64,000 bases of DNA from Polytrichum commune. Its lineage: Eukaryota; Streptophyta; Polytrichopsida; Polytrichales; Polytrichaceae. The stretch covers positions 29,036,527-29,100,526 of the forward strand of contig OX485808.1 in the NCBI GenBank assembly GCA_950295325.1. The letters run 5' to 3'. Shown here one piece after another: positions 35,601 through 48,513 of this stretch (positions within the stretch are counted from its first letter, which is position 1; each line of letters starts with the position of its first letter). The notes beneath the pieces are model-generated. The model saw nothing but the letters and a program-made list of their open reading frames with translations. It was not told where the DNA came from and ran no database searches. A program made the position numbers and the translations under genes.

Positions 35601-36399
35601 TACACATGATTCCAAGTCGTAACTCCCGAGTCACTTGAGGTCGATCCCTACAAACTAACTAAAGTCAATGCACTTCGTTACTTATGAAAATCAACATGAT
35701 CTTAAAAACCATCCATCCAACTTGACCCTCTGTGGGCTTGTTGCCAATTCCTCCCAGACGACCTTGAGTAGATTAATTCATGGTCTTTCAAACTAATTCC
35801 AGTATCAAACAACTTAACAAGATCACCTCTCGGCTGCACACTATTTCACAACTTCTATGTTGGATGATTGAGAGGTATCCTCACATCTGATAATTCCATC
35901 TCTCCCCCTTCATAACAGTACTCAGCTGCCCTGACTTCAAATACAGTATGAAGCACTGGGATTCCAACATCCATAGTAATTATTCTCAAATCTACTACAG
36001 GCCCATGAACACAACTCATCAGCTGAGCAATGTTACATGTTTCAGGTTCCTGGACTTGAAAATCGACTTTTATTTCATTTCATTGCCATAATAGATGTTT
36101 ATGTTGATACCCTGACAGATAACCTACCCTGGGCCATGTTGTGGGAACGTGGGTGGGGTAGGGGTTAGGACAAGGGGGTGGCGACACATTATTGCCACGT
36201 GTCGTACTGTACACTCCAGTTGGGATCTTTTATTTCTAGTGTATTATTTATGGGGGATTGTTTTTGGTTTGGCAACTTTTGTCAGGTTTGGTCCCCCTTA
36301 CAAGCCACTTTCCTTTGGAACACTTTGCCTAATAAAAGAAGTGAATCATCCCGTCTGCTGCACCCTGCTAATAAAACACACGGTATTGATTACGGAATA

Positions 36400-37920
36400 A
36401 AAGAAATGCATCCCGAATTCTCCCTCTTTTCCAGCCGCAATCTTTCCACTTTGATTGCGCTAACTTAACTCACTCTACCACAAAACTCGACTAGCCTTGC
36501 AAAAATAGTAATCCGGGGTGGTCCAATGGTGTCGTGTGGTGACCTCATCCCTATGGGGTTTCATTTCCCCACATTGGTTTTGGTTTCTTAACACCTATCG
36601 AGGAGGTGAGTAATAAAACTATGTTTCCATGCAAGTGTTGGTTGTTTATTCAACCTAATTTACTCTTACTACACTTCTCATGCGCATATTTTCCCTTTGA
36701 TTGCGCCGGCTTAACTTACTTTACTATACTCTCGACCATTGTTGCGCAAATAGTAATCAGGGAGTGCATGGCGGTCCAATGGTGTCGTGTGGTGACCTCA
36801 TCCCTATGGGGTTTCATTTCCCCACATCGGATTTGGTTTCTTAACACCTATCGAGGGGGTGAATAACAAAACTATGATTCCCTGTACTGTTGGTTGTTGA
36901 TTCAACCCAATTTACTCTTACTACATTTTTCATGTGCATATTTTCCTTTTGATTGCGCCAGCTTAACTTACTTTACTATACACTCAACCACCATTGCGCA
37001 GCACTGGTGTCATGGTGACCTCATCTGTATGGAATTTCACTTCCTCACACCGGTTTCGTTTCTTACGGGGTAAATAATCAAACCATGTCCCCCACAGGTT
37101 GGCTATTGATTCATCCCAATTTATGTTCAAAACATTTTTTAACTGCATCTTTCCACTTTGATTGTGCCAACTTAACTAACTTTACTATAGTTTCGATCAG
37201 GATTGCGCTAACTTAATCTATTCTACTACAAACTCGACTCGCCTCACGTAAATAGTAATCCAAGGAGTGCATGGCAGTCCAATGGTATTGTGTGGTGACC
37301 TTATCCCTATGCGGTTTTACTTCCCCACATCAATTTGGTTTCCCAACACCTATCGAGGGGGTAAATAGTAAAACTACGCTTTTCTATAAGGTGTGTTGCT
37401 AATTCAACCCAATTTAATCTTACTACACTTTTCAGGCGCATATTTCCCCTTTGATTGGGCCCACTTAACTTACTCCACTACATACTCGACCAACGTTGCA
37501 CAAATAGTAAGCGGGGAATGCATGGCGGTCCAATGGTGTCATGGTGAACTCATCCGTATGGGATTTCATTCCCTCACACCGGTCTGGTTTCCTAAGGGGT
37601 AAATAGTAAAACCATGTCCCCCTACATGGTGGTTGTTGATTCATCCTAATTTAAATTCACTACATTGTTTAGCCACATCTTTCCACTTTCATTGTGCTAA
37701 CTTAACTGACTTGACTAGGATTGCATATATACTTATCTAGGGAGTGCATGGCAGTCCAATGGTGTCATGTGGTGACCCTCATCCATATGGGAACTCATTT
37801 CTTCACTTTGGTTTGGTTCCTAACACATGCCAAGGGGATACATAGTAAAAACATGTCTCCTATATGTCGGGTGTTAATTTATCCCAATTTAAGCTCACAT
37901 TGATTTAGGGTCTCTAGTTT
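36400..37920. repeat. Six-unit satellite array, about 226-273 bp per unit
   Basis: The phrase GTCCAATGGTGTC (with variants) recurs at about 36521, 36774, 37004, 37277, 37528 and 37754. Each unit has GGGAGTGCATGGC, GTGACCTCATCC, CCCCACAT, AACACCTATCGAGG, a TTGATTCAACC block and TTTGATTGYGCYRACTTAACT. Spacing alternates around 250. Repeated short open frames are by-products of the repeat, not genes. Confidence 0.8.
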
Positions 37921-37968
37921 TGATACAGGGAACAAGTTAATTAACACTAACAATCACGGGGTTCCACA

Positions 37969-39550
37969 TTACACCGTTTATGGTATTTTGTGTCACTTAC
38001 TATTCATGGCTATGCATTGCCAAGAATGTCATTTCAATCAAAGTAAAATCATTTACAATCTAACCTTGATAATACAATACTCGATTATACAATGCATTTC
38101 TTGTCGACCAAACTTTCTAGTGTGGATCTACCTTGATCTTACGACTACGACACTCGTAATATGACTTTTGTAGGCCGATTGGTCATATTATAGAGTTAAG
38201 TAATGCACACATGTGATGGGACCCACACTAGGATTTGCCTTGGGTTCGAGGAGCACATGGTGAATTCATCAATGTGTTAACTCAAGTTAATTGTTTTAAT
38301 GCTTTGTTTCCAAACAAACATTGCACTTTTGGTTTGCCCTTGCTACTCTTCGATTTCTTGGCTCCGGAGGTGACAACAGCCTTGAATGGTGGATACTTTG
38401 CATTTTGGTTACAAGTTCAATGACTTTAGTGTTGATGACCACATATGAACACAAAACAACTTGCACACAATTTGGTAAGCACTAACCTCCTCCGCTTTGG
38501 CTATGGTCATTGTGCCAATATTTGGGGAGATTTTGGAGCATAATCACTACTCACCAAGACTTGAGGAAAATAATGCTTAATGTAAGGTAGACTATTATGT
38601 GTCGCTCTCAACTGTGGAGAGAGATTAATCACCGAATCATACGAAATAGGTGAAGGATGTCCAAAATTGTACCTACATATTGAAGTGTTGATCATGCCAT
38701 GGATGATGATGTGAGAAATCAAAGAAAAAAAGAAGCATCAAATGCATTGGCAAGTCTCATCTCATAATCTTTGAATCTTGGAAGTGAAGAAATGCTTATT
38801 GAAAAATATTTGCAATTGGCAAGAGACAAATTGTTGTTGCAAAGTCCAACATGACCGAGTTGATGGATTTGGCACGGGGTAGAGAAATCCATTTGGGTTT
38901 AGATTTGAATGAAGAGCAAATGGAGGAGAATGACATGGATGACCAACCAACACCATCAATCAAGCTTTTTCAAGCATGTGATAATGCCCAATTATTATCA
39001 ATAATTTTGTAGTGGAGCATTTTTCGGAGTTTTCAGTTGTAGATGTGATGAACATGCAATATTCTATAAATAAATTCAACAAGATGTCATTTTTTAACAT
39101 CAAAAAAAATCATCAGAAGATAATAGATTTGTATTTTTGTAGTATGTGATATGATGGAGACATCGTCATGGAACTATTTTTTTTAAGCATAATTTCTCAA
39201 TAAAACCGTGAGCATATTTCTTCAATACAAATGTGCTTTAATACTTATGTATCTTCATTGTGTATACAAAATGACATTTTACATTGAAATAGGCCATTTT
39301 CTTGAAAAACAAAACTCAACAGTACAATATTTGAGGCCAAAATGTCATATTTTGTAGAGTATGACATTTAAATAATACTATGATTTCTTGCACAACTAAA
39401 CGTGTCGCATTAAAGAAGGAGAACAACATATTGTGTATTGTTCATACAACCTTTTAAATCTTTGTTGGTAACTAATGAAATCTATAATAAGAAGTGTAGC
39501 TATGCATAATTTTCAAATAGTAAGTGACACTAAATACCATAAATGGTGTA
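37969..39550. mobile_element. Long family A TIR element, about 1.6 kb
   Basis: Left end TTACACCGTTTATGG continues into TGTGTCACTTACTATTCATG; the right end is its inverse (TAGTAAGTGACACTAAATAC then CATAAATGGTGTAA). This is the only family A copy with a long inside. It has no intact transposase. Short frames such as 38850-39010 (GREIHLGLDLNEEQMEEN) are unrecognised and may be protein relics. Confidence 0.55.
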
Positions 39551-39756
39551 ACACCATATGTGGTATCTAGTATCACTTACTATTCGGGTTACACATTGCT
39601 CTAACATGTTATTACTAATGTAATTTCTACTAGGTAGTGATGTTAGTGTTATATAGTGTCCAAACAACCAATTTGACCATTGTTGGTTAAAACAAAATGA
39701 GATCCATAGTATAAAGTTATAGAACAACCTAGGTTCAAATAACCATAAACAATGTA
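39551..39756. mobile_element. TIR element, family A, abutting the long copy
   Basis: Starts immediately after the long copy with ACACCATATGTGGTATCTAG and TATCACTTACTATTCGG, and ends near ACCATAAACAATGTAG. About 206 bp. The two elements are end to end with no spacer. Confidence 0.55.
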
Positions 39757-39759
39757 GTA

Positions 39760-41128
39760 CTCAACATTTTCCATCTCTCTCTATCCGGGTTCACCGTCCC
39801 CGTTTGTAGGTGTTGTGAACATTCACATGAACATACACCATGGTGGGTGCATTAAAACTTTGCCCCTATAGGTATATTGATGGTCTTATTAACTACAGTA
39901 GACTAATGTGGTTTTTTTACTTTCATTTAAGTAATAACATTGATAGATATAGAAATATTTGGTTAGGCCCTATTCGTCTACTATTGCCAGAATAATCTTA
40001 GTTCGATATGTAAGTCTCACAGTCATGCATGCTTGTATCATTACGCTTTAAAGCTGTCAATTTTTTAAAATTTTTTTTTTAATAGCTCTTTGCACCCCGC
40101 GCATCTAAAGGTCCACAACCATTGGTGTACATTGTTTTGCATTTGTCATCTCAACTCTTTTATAATTGATGCAAAACTTTTCAAATGCAAAGCTTTCTAG
40201 TTAGTGGCAAAAACATCCTTAAAGAGAAGGCCATATTCAAGTCTAAACAACTTCTTTCCCAACAACTTTTTCGGGTGGGAGGGTGGGATTCTAAGCACTT
40301 CAAAAACTCAAACATAACATTTTATATCCTTAAAGTAAGATTGTTGCAAGCGAGAAAACTAAGATAGTTGCTAGGCATGTGAGATTGCAACATCATTATG
40401 TACTCACTCCAATGCACAATCTCTAGGAGGGAGAGCCTCACATGTGGCCATTAACAAACAACACCAAAGTGTTAGTGTATGCATGTCAGGTGGCCACAAC
40501 TATGTCCAATTGTTATCTATGTCGCTGAGAGAACATGCATAAAGGAATCTATAGTTTAAAACATGCATGCATAGTTGTTAGTCACATAGTTTAGCTCAAG
40601 TCCTTGTTGTTTGTCATGGTTTTGTCACACACAGTTATAAAAAATGCACATAAATTTTAAAATGGCTACTATGCGTCTATGTTGCCTTGTAGCTTTGCAT
40701 AGGTGGGCTAGGTAGTTATGGCAATATGTATAGACTAGGAAATCCGATGTAAAAATGTAAAAACCATGCATGTAACTTTGTGTAGAAATAAATTTGCAAA
40801 GAAGTAGAACCAATAGGAGCCAAACTCTTGCGTGAAAGTGGATGGTTTTTTTAATATAAATAAAATAAAATAAAATAAATATTATGATGTAAGCCTAAGA
40901 GATGGCACTTTGATGGTTTTCATAACTTCTCAAATCATGGTAAATCATGATGTAAATCAAGCTGTAGAGATCAACCGTCTAATCATAGCCATATTGATTT
41001 GCTAGATTTGCTTATTTAAATAATATTATGTTTTAGTAAGATACTAGAAATCCTTCATGGTTTGCTCACTTTAGCTCATTGTTGTCATATGTGCATTTCT
41101 TGTTTTTCCATTTTATTTTCTATTTGTT

Positions 41129-41178
<50 letters not shown>

Positions 41179-42320
41179 ACCTTTCATCAAAGCTACAAAC
41201 TCAAATGTAAACATACAACAAGTTTATAAAGCTAAGGACAATGTTGCATGTCAAAAATGGTCCCTTTGGTGGCAACAAGGTGAGAGCCTAGGGGGCTCAA
41301 GTAATGGTCGTTGTGTCCAATATTGTGTAGGTGAAATCATATGGAGATGTCACCTCAAGAATGAGTAGGATGGTTGGTGGGTGCTATGGTTTGTTGCATA
41401 TGTTGGTATGGTTCAAAACCCAAGAATTCCCTCAATAAGTTAGTGATGTGGAAAATTCACCATCCCTTGATTGAGACTATTGACATGATCTACCAACTAC
41501 TTTTGCAACTCTTAGATTTTGTCAGTTCCCAATCTCCTCCAATTTGCTTTTCTCGTGCTTCCCGATCTGTCATGATGAACAAGTCTACCTAAACAGCACA
41601 ACACTCTTGCCACCTTGCAAAATTACTATAGGTATGCATTGTAGGATTCATGGAAACCATATTTGGGGTTATGGCAAAAATCATTGCCACCCCCCCCCCC
41701 CGGCGGGTTTGTGGCTTAATCATCCCAACTTATTCATACATGTTTTCAAAATTTGGGCTTTTTGGTTGCTTTAATTCTATCAAAGAATCCTACGATACAC
41801 TTATGATATACCTAAATTTTTATGCTATTAAAAATGATAAAGATCAACTAATTATTCTTATGATAAATATATAAATAGTATATAACTAATTAAAATAAAA
41901 TAATGCAATTGCTACAATATTATCATAATCAACTTTGCATATTCTATTGGAGGATCTTACCATACAATCCTATCATAAGATCCTATGATAGAAATCAACA
42001 TGTTATAATTATGAACATAGACCCAATCCAATTTTACTTGAGTATGTGTTATACTAGACTAATTTAAGGTCTTTAATATTAATTGCAAGGCTCAATCAAC
42101 TTATAAAGAGCTTTGTGACTCTAGAAAGGGGTTCCCAATTTTTCCATCATTAGATTACATGGTTGCATATATGTTTCTGGAAAAGGTGTGCAAGGAGGGC
42201 ATGTGGATGTTGATGTAGAAAATGGCGGTGTATTGAGTGACCATTGCGAGGATGACGTGGGACATCAACTCATATGCATGGGTGCAAATGGGTTGAGATG
42301 ACAAAAGTCCAAACTACAAT
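39760..42320. other. Intergenic stretch with microsatellites
   Basis: No gene recognised. Contains an (AAATA)n run near 40855-40880, a perfect (GA)23 at 41131-41176 and a C homopolymer near 41692-41701. Confidence 0.4.
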
Positions 42321-42325
42321 GGTTA

Positions 42326-42480
42326 TGGTAAATATGTGGGCCACATTAAGAACTCATTCCCACGCTAAATACATTGGGGATAATAATGTGGGTGCAAACT
42401 ATTTACCAACCCACAATATGGAATATTAAAGGTCCATATGTGGTTATGACATTTTATGCATATCTATTGGTTGAAGTTAT
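42326..42480. mobile_element. Family D, left end
   Basis: TGGTAAATATGTGGGCCACAT, an ACTATTTACCAACCCACA block and AGGTCCATATGTGG match 12729-12860. A matching right end lies at 44840-44948 in the expected orientation. Confidence 0.5.
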
Positions 42481-43464
42481 TAAGAACATTTCCATTGTAA
42501 GTACTCCATACATGTGGTGGATTAGCTAAATGTGCTTTGAGGTGAAGCAAGAAGATAGGTGATTAAACTTCCAAGGTATGGGGCAGTCAAAATCAAACAT
42601 TTGTTGTTGGATACAATTTTATAGCAAAAACCCTAAGTAATGTACATATTCTTGCAGAGCAAAGGAGTCTATAACACAAAATGTCCATGTTGTACAACAC
42701 ATAGCTAGGCATGATTGCAAACAACTCTATTATGCAAAATGTTATTGTGTTACCAAATAGGAAGATGCAAAAGAAATAGAAAGAATCTTGTGGAGATTCC
42801 CACCCACCCACCCTTGTATTATAATGAAGAAGTTGAAGGATTTGGCCTCTGAAAAGAGGAAGTTCAAACTTTGTAAAAGTTTTGAAAAGTCCTCTCTCTC
42901 TCTCTAATGCAAAATATTTTTCTTTTCCCAAAAGTTCCTCCTTAACATGAGTATAGAATCAAAATTTGTTGTGCCAAAGCTTTGGGACATGCCATAAATT
43001 CTACTTAATTCCTCATGTTTAATTATTGGTTTGGTATTTTTCAAATTTTTATATAAAAAATTATATATTATTTGTGTAAATACTTGAACTACCTATGCAA
43101 GGCATGATGTATGTCAAAATACCCTTATATTTGTACAAGTTATCCTTTATGGGATTAACTTCAATGCACTTAGGGTAAATAAGATGCACACATGGTGAAG
43201 ATCACGTTCTTTCTTGCTGCACTTGAGTTTTTCTTGGAACTACATTGTTGAAGAGAAGAAAAGTGTACAAGGAGACATGGCAAATCGATCATGTACAGTA
43301 GAGATACTTTGCAATCTTCTTATATTTTTTATCATTTGTATGTTGGTGACAACTATAGCATGTGGATACCATTTGTAGATACTTGATGTGTCCTCACTAA
43401 CCTCACAAAGTATGTTTGTGGGTGTTTTTGGGATGGGCATATGTGAGGTTGAACCTTTAAGTTA

Positions 43465-44018
43465 GGGCCACTTCACACATGAGCCAAGAGCCGTGACCTT
43501 GTAATGGTGAGGACCCTTGACTCTCATCCAAAGGCCGTACCATGGGTGTTGGGAAAGCCATTTTATGTAGTCTTTGGCCCTCAAGCATAGTGTGAAGTGA
43601 GAATGAACCATGTTGCGGGACCATTGCATATTTTGTTGGCGGAAAAAGAGGGGAGGATTTGGTTTAATATAATATGTCTCCAAGTTTATCAATTTAAGAT
43701 AACTACTTGGTGGTGTTTGTCTGTCCTGAAATCTGTCCTGCTGGAAAAAATATTAAAAAAATCATGGTCTCCCGGAATTTGCGTCAAGCCCACCTCTTGG
43801 AGGTGGGCCTAACGCAAATTCCGGTAGACCATGCACCCTTATCCACAACTAGCCATGTAGGACTCCATGTAGACTTTTCATCCACGAACTTTTCTTTGGG
43901 CCTTTAGGCCTTCACCTCCTAGTGTGAAGTGAACTTGGACGGTCTCCGCCTTTTCGACCAATGAGAGCTCTTACATTGCCATGGTCAAGGGCCTTCAGCC
44001 TTGTGTGTGAAGTGGCCC
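43465..44018. mobile_element. TIR element, family B copy 3 (second subfamily)
   Basis: GGGCCACTTCACACATGAG and its inverse, flanked by TTA at 43462-43464 and 44019-44021. 554 bp. Nearly identical to copy 4 at 45173. The centre has a foldback around the GGAATTTGCGTCAAGCCCACC phrase and its inverse. Confidence 0.82.
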
Positions 44019-44021
44019 TTA

Positions 44022-44835
44022 GACTCTTGATACTTTCAATGTATGGCAAAGATTGGAGTTTTTTCCACTCTGAGGTTGATTGTTTTGATGTTCTACACAC
44101 ATGGGATGTAAGAGTGATACGTTGCACATGTTGAGCATTGTCCACCTAATACTTTAAGACCATACCATGTTTATTGCAACATTGATTACTTGAGTTACTA
44201 ACACTTACTTCTCTTGTTATTGTTCTCAACCATGACCAATGAAATTTCATAGACAACAAATTCTATTCCTCTTATGCTTGCATATGTACTTGCATGAATT
44301 GCCTTATAAACTTGAAACAACTTGATACTTCAAAGTTATTTCTTGCAAAAATTCTCATGAAGAAACAAGGTATTTGAGGGGCTTGTATATAGTATGAGCC
44401 TAGTTTGAAGGGATATCCCTACCCGCCTGCCCAAGGTTTCTCTCCTTGACGTGAGGACATGCTTAAAGAAGGTGGTGCTTACTACCAACACCTACCTTCA
44501 AGAACACACCTCAAGGTGCTTCAAATGATGATATATGTTTCAAATCTTGCTCACCTTCTACAAACAAACATTCAATCTGGCATAGCTTCTCAAGCCCTTT
44601 CCATAGGACCAAGATCCCCTCCTAATTGTTAGCTCCATTTGAATGCAATGACCATTCGAAACCCAATTGCTCTTTACATCGATGTTTTTCCCCTCGAATC
44701 TTGGACTTAGGAAGTGAAATCATGCTCTTTGGATCCACATTCTTAATAGCATTCATTTGACAACGACTTAAAACCACAACTAGAAGTGAAAAACACACAA
44801 CGAAATAAAAATAAAATAGTGATGTTTCGAGATTC
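44022..44835. other. Intergenic stretch between family B copies
   Basis: No recognised gene. A roughly 60-codon open stretch around 44458-44634 has no identifiable domain. Confidence 0.25.
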
Positions 44836-44839
44836 CAAT

Positions 44840-44948
44840 GTAACTAGGGTTGCACATTAGTTTCTTGCCTGATGGTGTACAATTTGGAACTCATTGTAGG
44901 GCCATCCAAGGGCATGTCACAATATACAACTACCCACATTATTTACCG
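44840..44948. mobile_element. Family D, right end
   Basis: AACTAGGGTTGCACATTAG, GATGGTGTACAAT, GGGCCATCCAAGG and the terminal ATTTACCG correspond to 12945-13050 of copy 1. Confidence 0.5.
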
Positions 44949-45172
44949 TATTCAACAAAATTCAATGACTCGGGCCTCGATCACACCAGACTTCCTGTCG
45001 GGTTCTAGCCATGAAATTGTTGGAGATTATGTTGAGAACTAGATGTTGGCCCACCAATTTTCACATTATTATAACCGAAGATGTTGATGGATGATGCTAG
45101 AAGTACGTGGCTGGTGTGATCAACCCCTCATAAATGTATGAGAGAAGTGATGTCTTGACCCCTAAGGACTAA

Positions 45173-45774
45173 GGGCCACTTCACACATGAGCCAAGAGCC
45201 GTGACCTTGTAATGGTGAGGACCCTTGACTCTCATCCAAAGGCCGTACCATGGGTGTCGGGAAAGCCATTTTATGTAGTCTTGGGCCCTCAAGCATAGTG
45301 TGAAGTGAGAATGAACCATGTTGCGGGACCATTGCATATTTTGTTGGCGGAAAAAGAGGGGAGGATTTGGTTTAATATAATATGTCTTCAAGTTTATCAT
45401 TTTAAGATAATTATTTGGTGGTGTTTGTCTATCATGGAATTTGTACTGGAATGTATTCTGGAATCTGCCATGCAGTCTATCATGAAATCTGTCCTGCTGG
45501 AAAAAATATTAAAAAAGTCATGGTCTCCCGGAATTTGCGTCAAGCCCACCACTTGGAGGTGGGTTTGACGCAAATTCCAGTAGACCATGCACCCTTATCC
45601 ACAACCAGCCATGTAGGACTCCATGTAGACTTTTCATCCACAAACTTTTCTTTGGGCCTTTGAGCCTTCACCTCCTAGTGTGAAGTGAACTTGGACGGTC
45701 TCCGCCTTTTCGACCAATGAGAGCTCTTACATTGCCATGGTCAAGGGCCTTCAGCCTTGTGTGTGAAGTGGTCC
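45173..45774. mobile_element. TIR element, family B copy 4 (second subfamily)
   Basis: GGGCCACTTCACACATGAG left, GTGAAGTGGTCC right (one base changed), TAA at 45170-45172 and 45775-45777. 602 bp. It differs from copy 3 mainly by about 48 extra bases of short degenerate repeats (TCTATCATGGAATTTG-like) near 45430-45500. Different target triplets show that the two inserted independently. Confidence 0.82.
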
Positions 45775-45777
45775 TAA

Positions 45778-47186
45778 TTTCGTACAGCTTCCTAGCAGTG
45801 AGGAGAAGTATTGCTCTGAATTTTAGCCAACATTATCGACCTTTACAGGTCACATCTGCATGCAATGATTCTTCCTTTATAAAGCCGAGCCTTCCAAGCC
45901 TGCGCAATGTAACCATAATGTACATAAATATGAAGGTGTTTGGGCCTCGTGTGTTTGTTCTCTCCTTAATTGTGGATACCTATAATTGAATGGTATATCA
46001 TATATGGCAAGACTTGTCCTCATGAATGAGCACTTGTTATGATGGCATGATGTGCTCATTTTTAAGGATTGAGAATGAGGAATATAATGGAGAATACAAA
46101 CATAACTTTACTCAACACTAGGGTGTTCCACTCTTAATGTCGAGAATCTTGAGAATTTAAAGAGAAATATACCTCTCTTATGTTGGGCATCCTTGCAAAG
46201 TGATATAGTACTCAACAAAAGTATTATTCACTTCACAAGGGCAAACCACCAGTTGAGCCCCTCCCCTCCTTTGCTATACAAAACAACAACAATAATAACA
46301 AAATGAACTATTAAAAAAATCTAGCCAACTGAGTTGTCATGCCCACTTGTCGCGTGAGGTTGGCACGTGGTGTGTCGGTTGTATCTTCATGATCCAATTT
46401 AAAGTAGATATGTCTTAAATGCTTTGTTTTTACTAGCCCACTTTTCCTAGAATATGAAACACATGGTGAATACGAGATGGTTAACAAATCCAAATCAAGG
46501 CCGTAGCTACTGTCCACATAATTTTCAAATCTTCACCTATTGTTTTGGTCTCCGTTCTTGGAACCACACCAGACCATATACCACTTGAATATAAGGGTCC
46601 AGTTAAGACAAGTAACATGATTAAGGCACATCTACCTCATGTATTTGAACACAATTTAACTATCTCAACATTTGGTAGAAGAAATCCTACCGGAATCATG
46701 GGGCACTTGTACCCTTCCTCAAATAGAAAAAGGACCACGTGCTCTAGCATGAGGATAGTTAATAGTAAAGTGATAGAGAGTGTTCACTCCGACCTCTAAA
46801 AGTTTTGTATCTTATTTCAATCTTTAAAATCTTAACTACACCAAGGGGAAAACCACTATCTTCCACGATTCTAGTAACTTGGCATGGTCTATACAATCAA
46901 AGAAGTTACAAAAGTCTATGTATGTGATGAGGAAACATTTGTAAGATGGTTTTGAGTCCGTTAGGACAACAATGATAGCTTGATTTTGACAAGAAGTGAT
47001 CGTGAACTTTGTTGGCTACATGAAAGCGACATGTATTGCTTTCCAAAGGAAGTAAGCGATAAAGTGAACTTATAAATGTATACTATAAATAATATATACC
47101 AAGGCAATTGCTTTAAGGTTTGATATAACAATAGGGTCCTTTTTTCTTATGATGTACAAGGTAATGTTTATTGTGTTTGTGTTACC
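45778..47186. other. Intergenic stretch
   Basis: No gene or clear repeat recognised; an 84-codon frame at 46545-46799 has no domain signature. Confidence 0.25.
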
Positions 47187-47189
47187 AAC

Positions 47190-47314
47190 ATATGGCAATC
47201 GTCTTTTGTCAACGAGAGAAATATGCAAATCTATCAATGCGATAGATTTGCAGATTTTTTAAGTGACGTAGGTTGATTATGGGTGAATTATCTAGGACTT
47301 GTATGCTTGTAGTG
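47190..47314. mobile_element. CACTA-type MITE, family F copy 4, left-truncated
   Basis: Shares TTTGTCAACGAGAGAAATATG, the ATAGATTTGCAGATTTT centre and the right end GGACTTGTATGCTTGTAGTG with family F. The left CACTA end is not visible. Confidence 0.55.
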
Positions 47315-48510
47315 TTGCAAGACTTGGGTATGGCCGTTCCGAGGTGCTCTGTAGGAATAAAAAGAAAATGAATATCATGGAATTGGAAAGAGAGCATTTT
47401 AATCTTGTCATTGGGAATGTTGTTTGGACATAGAGCTATGCCTTGATAGGAAAATCTACAAGTATTTACTACTTTGAATTTTTTGTGGGGACTCCATTGA
47501 ATCTTGCAATATAGAAGAACACATACTAGATAGTTGTTTGTAACCGGTCCTTGTTTGTGTGCAATTGTGGCAAGAAAAGAGGCACACACGGGACAAACAA
47601 CACTTTGGTAGGTACTCCAATTGGTAGCGTGGATCCTCACAATCAACACCCAATAGAGTTATCCATAAAGTCCCGCAAAGAGGGTTGACATCATGGGTTT
47701 GATCCTTCTTTGAGAAAACTTTCTATTAAGAGCCCGTTAGCTCGTTGTGTATTGGAGCCTATTTTAAAGGTTGGGTGAAACTTTTGGGATATCTTCTTTC
47801 CACCTCTCTAAAATGGTAGCATTGTCAAAGAACCACTAACCAAGAGAACCAAATGAGCTCCAACCAACGAGACAAATCCCAAAACCCTAGACCTTATGGT
47901 GGCACTAATTTCATAGCACAGAGAAATTTAGTATCACCTTCATTAACTTTGCACATGCACTATTAGCCAACCCTCATTAAATGGGATAATCAAGGCATGT
48001 TCACGTGGGGCCCCAAGCCCCAACATGGAGGCAAAGTCCCAACTTTTGAGCCTAAAGAACCCATTAAAACATGGTGAATTATCATTAAACTTGGATCTTG
48101 TTTATTTTATACAAAAATATTCGTGGGACTCAAGTTTTGTGTTGAGAATAATAGAAGTCCCAAGTCTCATCTCCAAAAAGTGTTGCCATGTAGGCAATCA
48201 CGTCATACTTGGGACTTAGGACTTGAGACCCCGTTTGAAGTGGTAGGTTCCAACTTCCATGCTCTCGACTGTTGAGAGTGCATGGATTGGCCTCTAGGGA
48301 CTTGGACTTATGGCTTAGGACCTGTGTGAATCGGCCCCCAATGTAATGTAAACATGCCCAAAGTGAAGACCATATATTGTAACGTTTAGCTAAAGTCATA
48401 AACTTATTCAAGTACACTCTAATCTTTTTAATATCACACATGTGGCAACCAAAGTGCACTCGATATTAAGGAGGTTTGTAGTGCTAACATGGATGCATAA
48501 TAATAAAGAA
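47315..48510. other. Intergenic stretch
   Basis: No gene. The phrase GGGACTTRGGACTTGAG and its inverse occur around 48120-48330, hinting at a decayed inverted-repeat element whose ends I could not set. Confidence 0.25.
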
Positions 48511-48513
48511 GTT

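Noticed and set aside
36606-37903. Several similar short open frames containing ECMAVQWC
   Set aside because: They are the satellite repeat read in one frame; spacing and stops follow the repeat, not coding selection.
43597-45663. Similar open frames in two places (RMNHVAGPLHILLAEKEGR)
   Set aside because: They are the same segment of two family B transposon copies; no transposase similarity.
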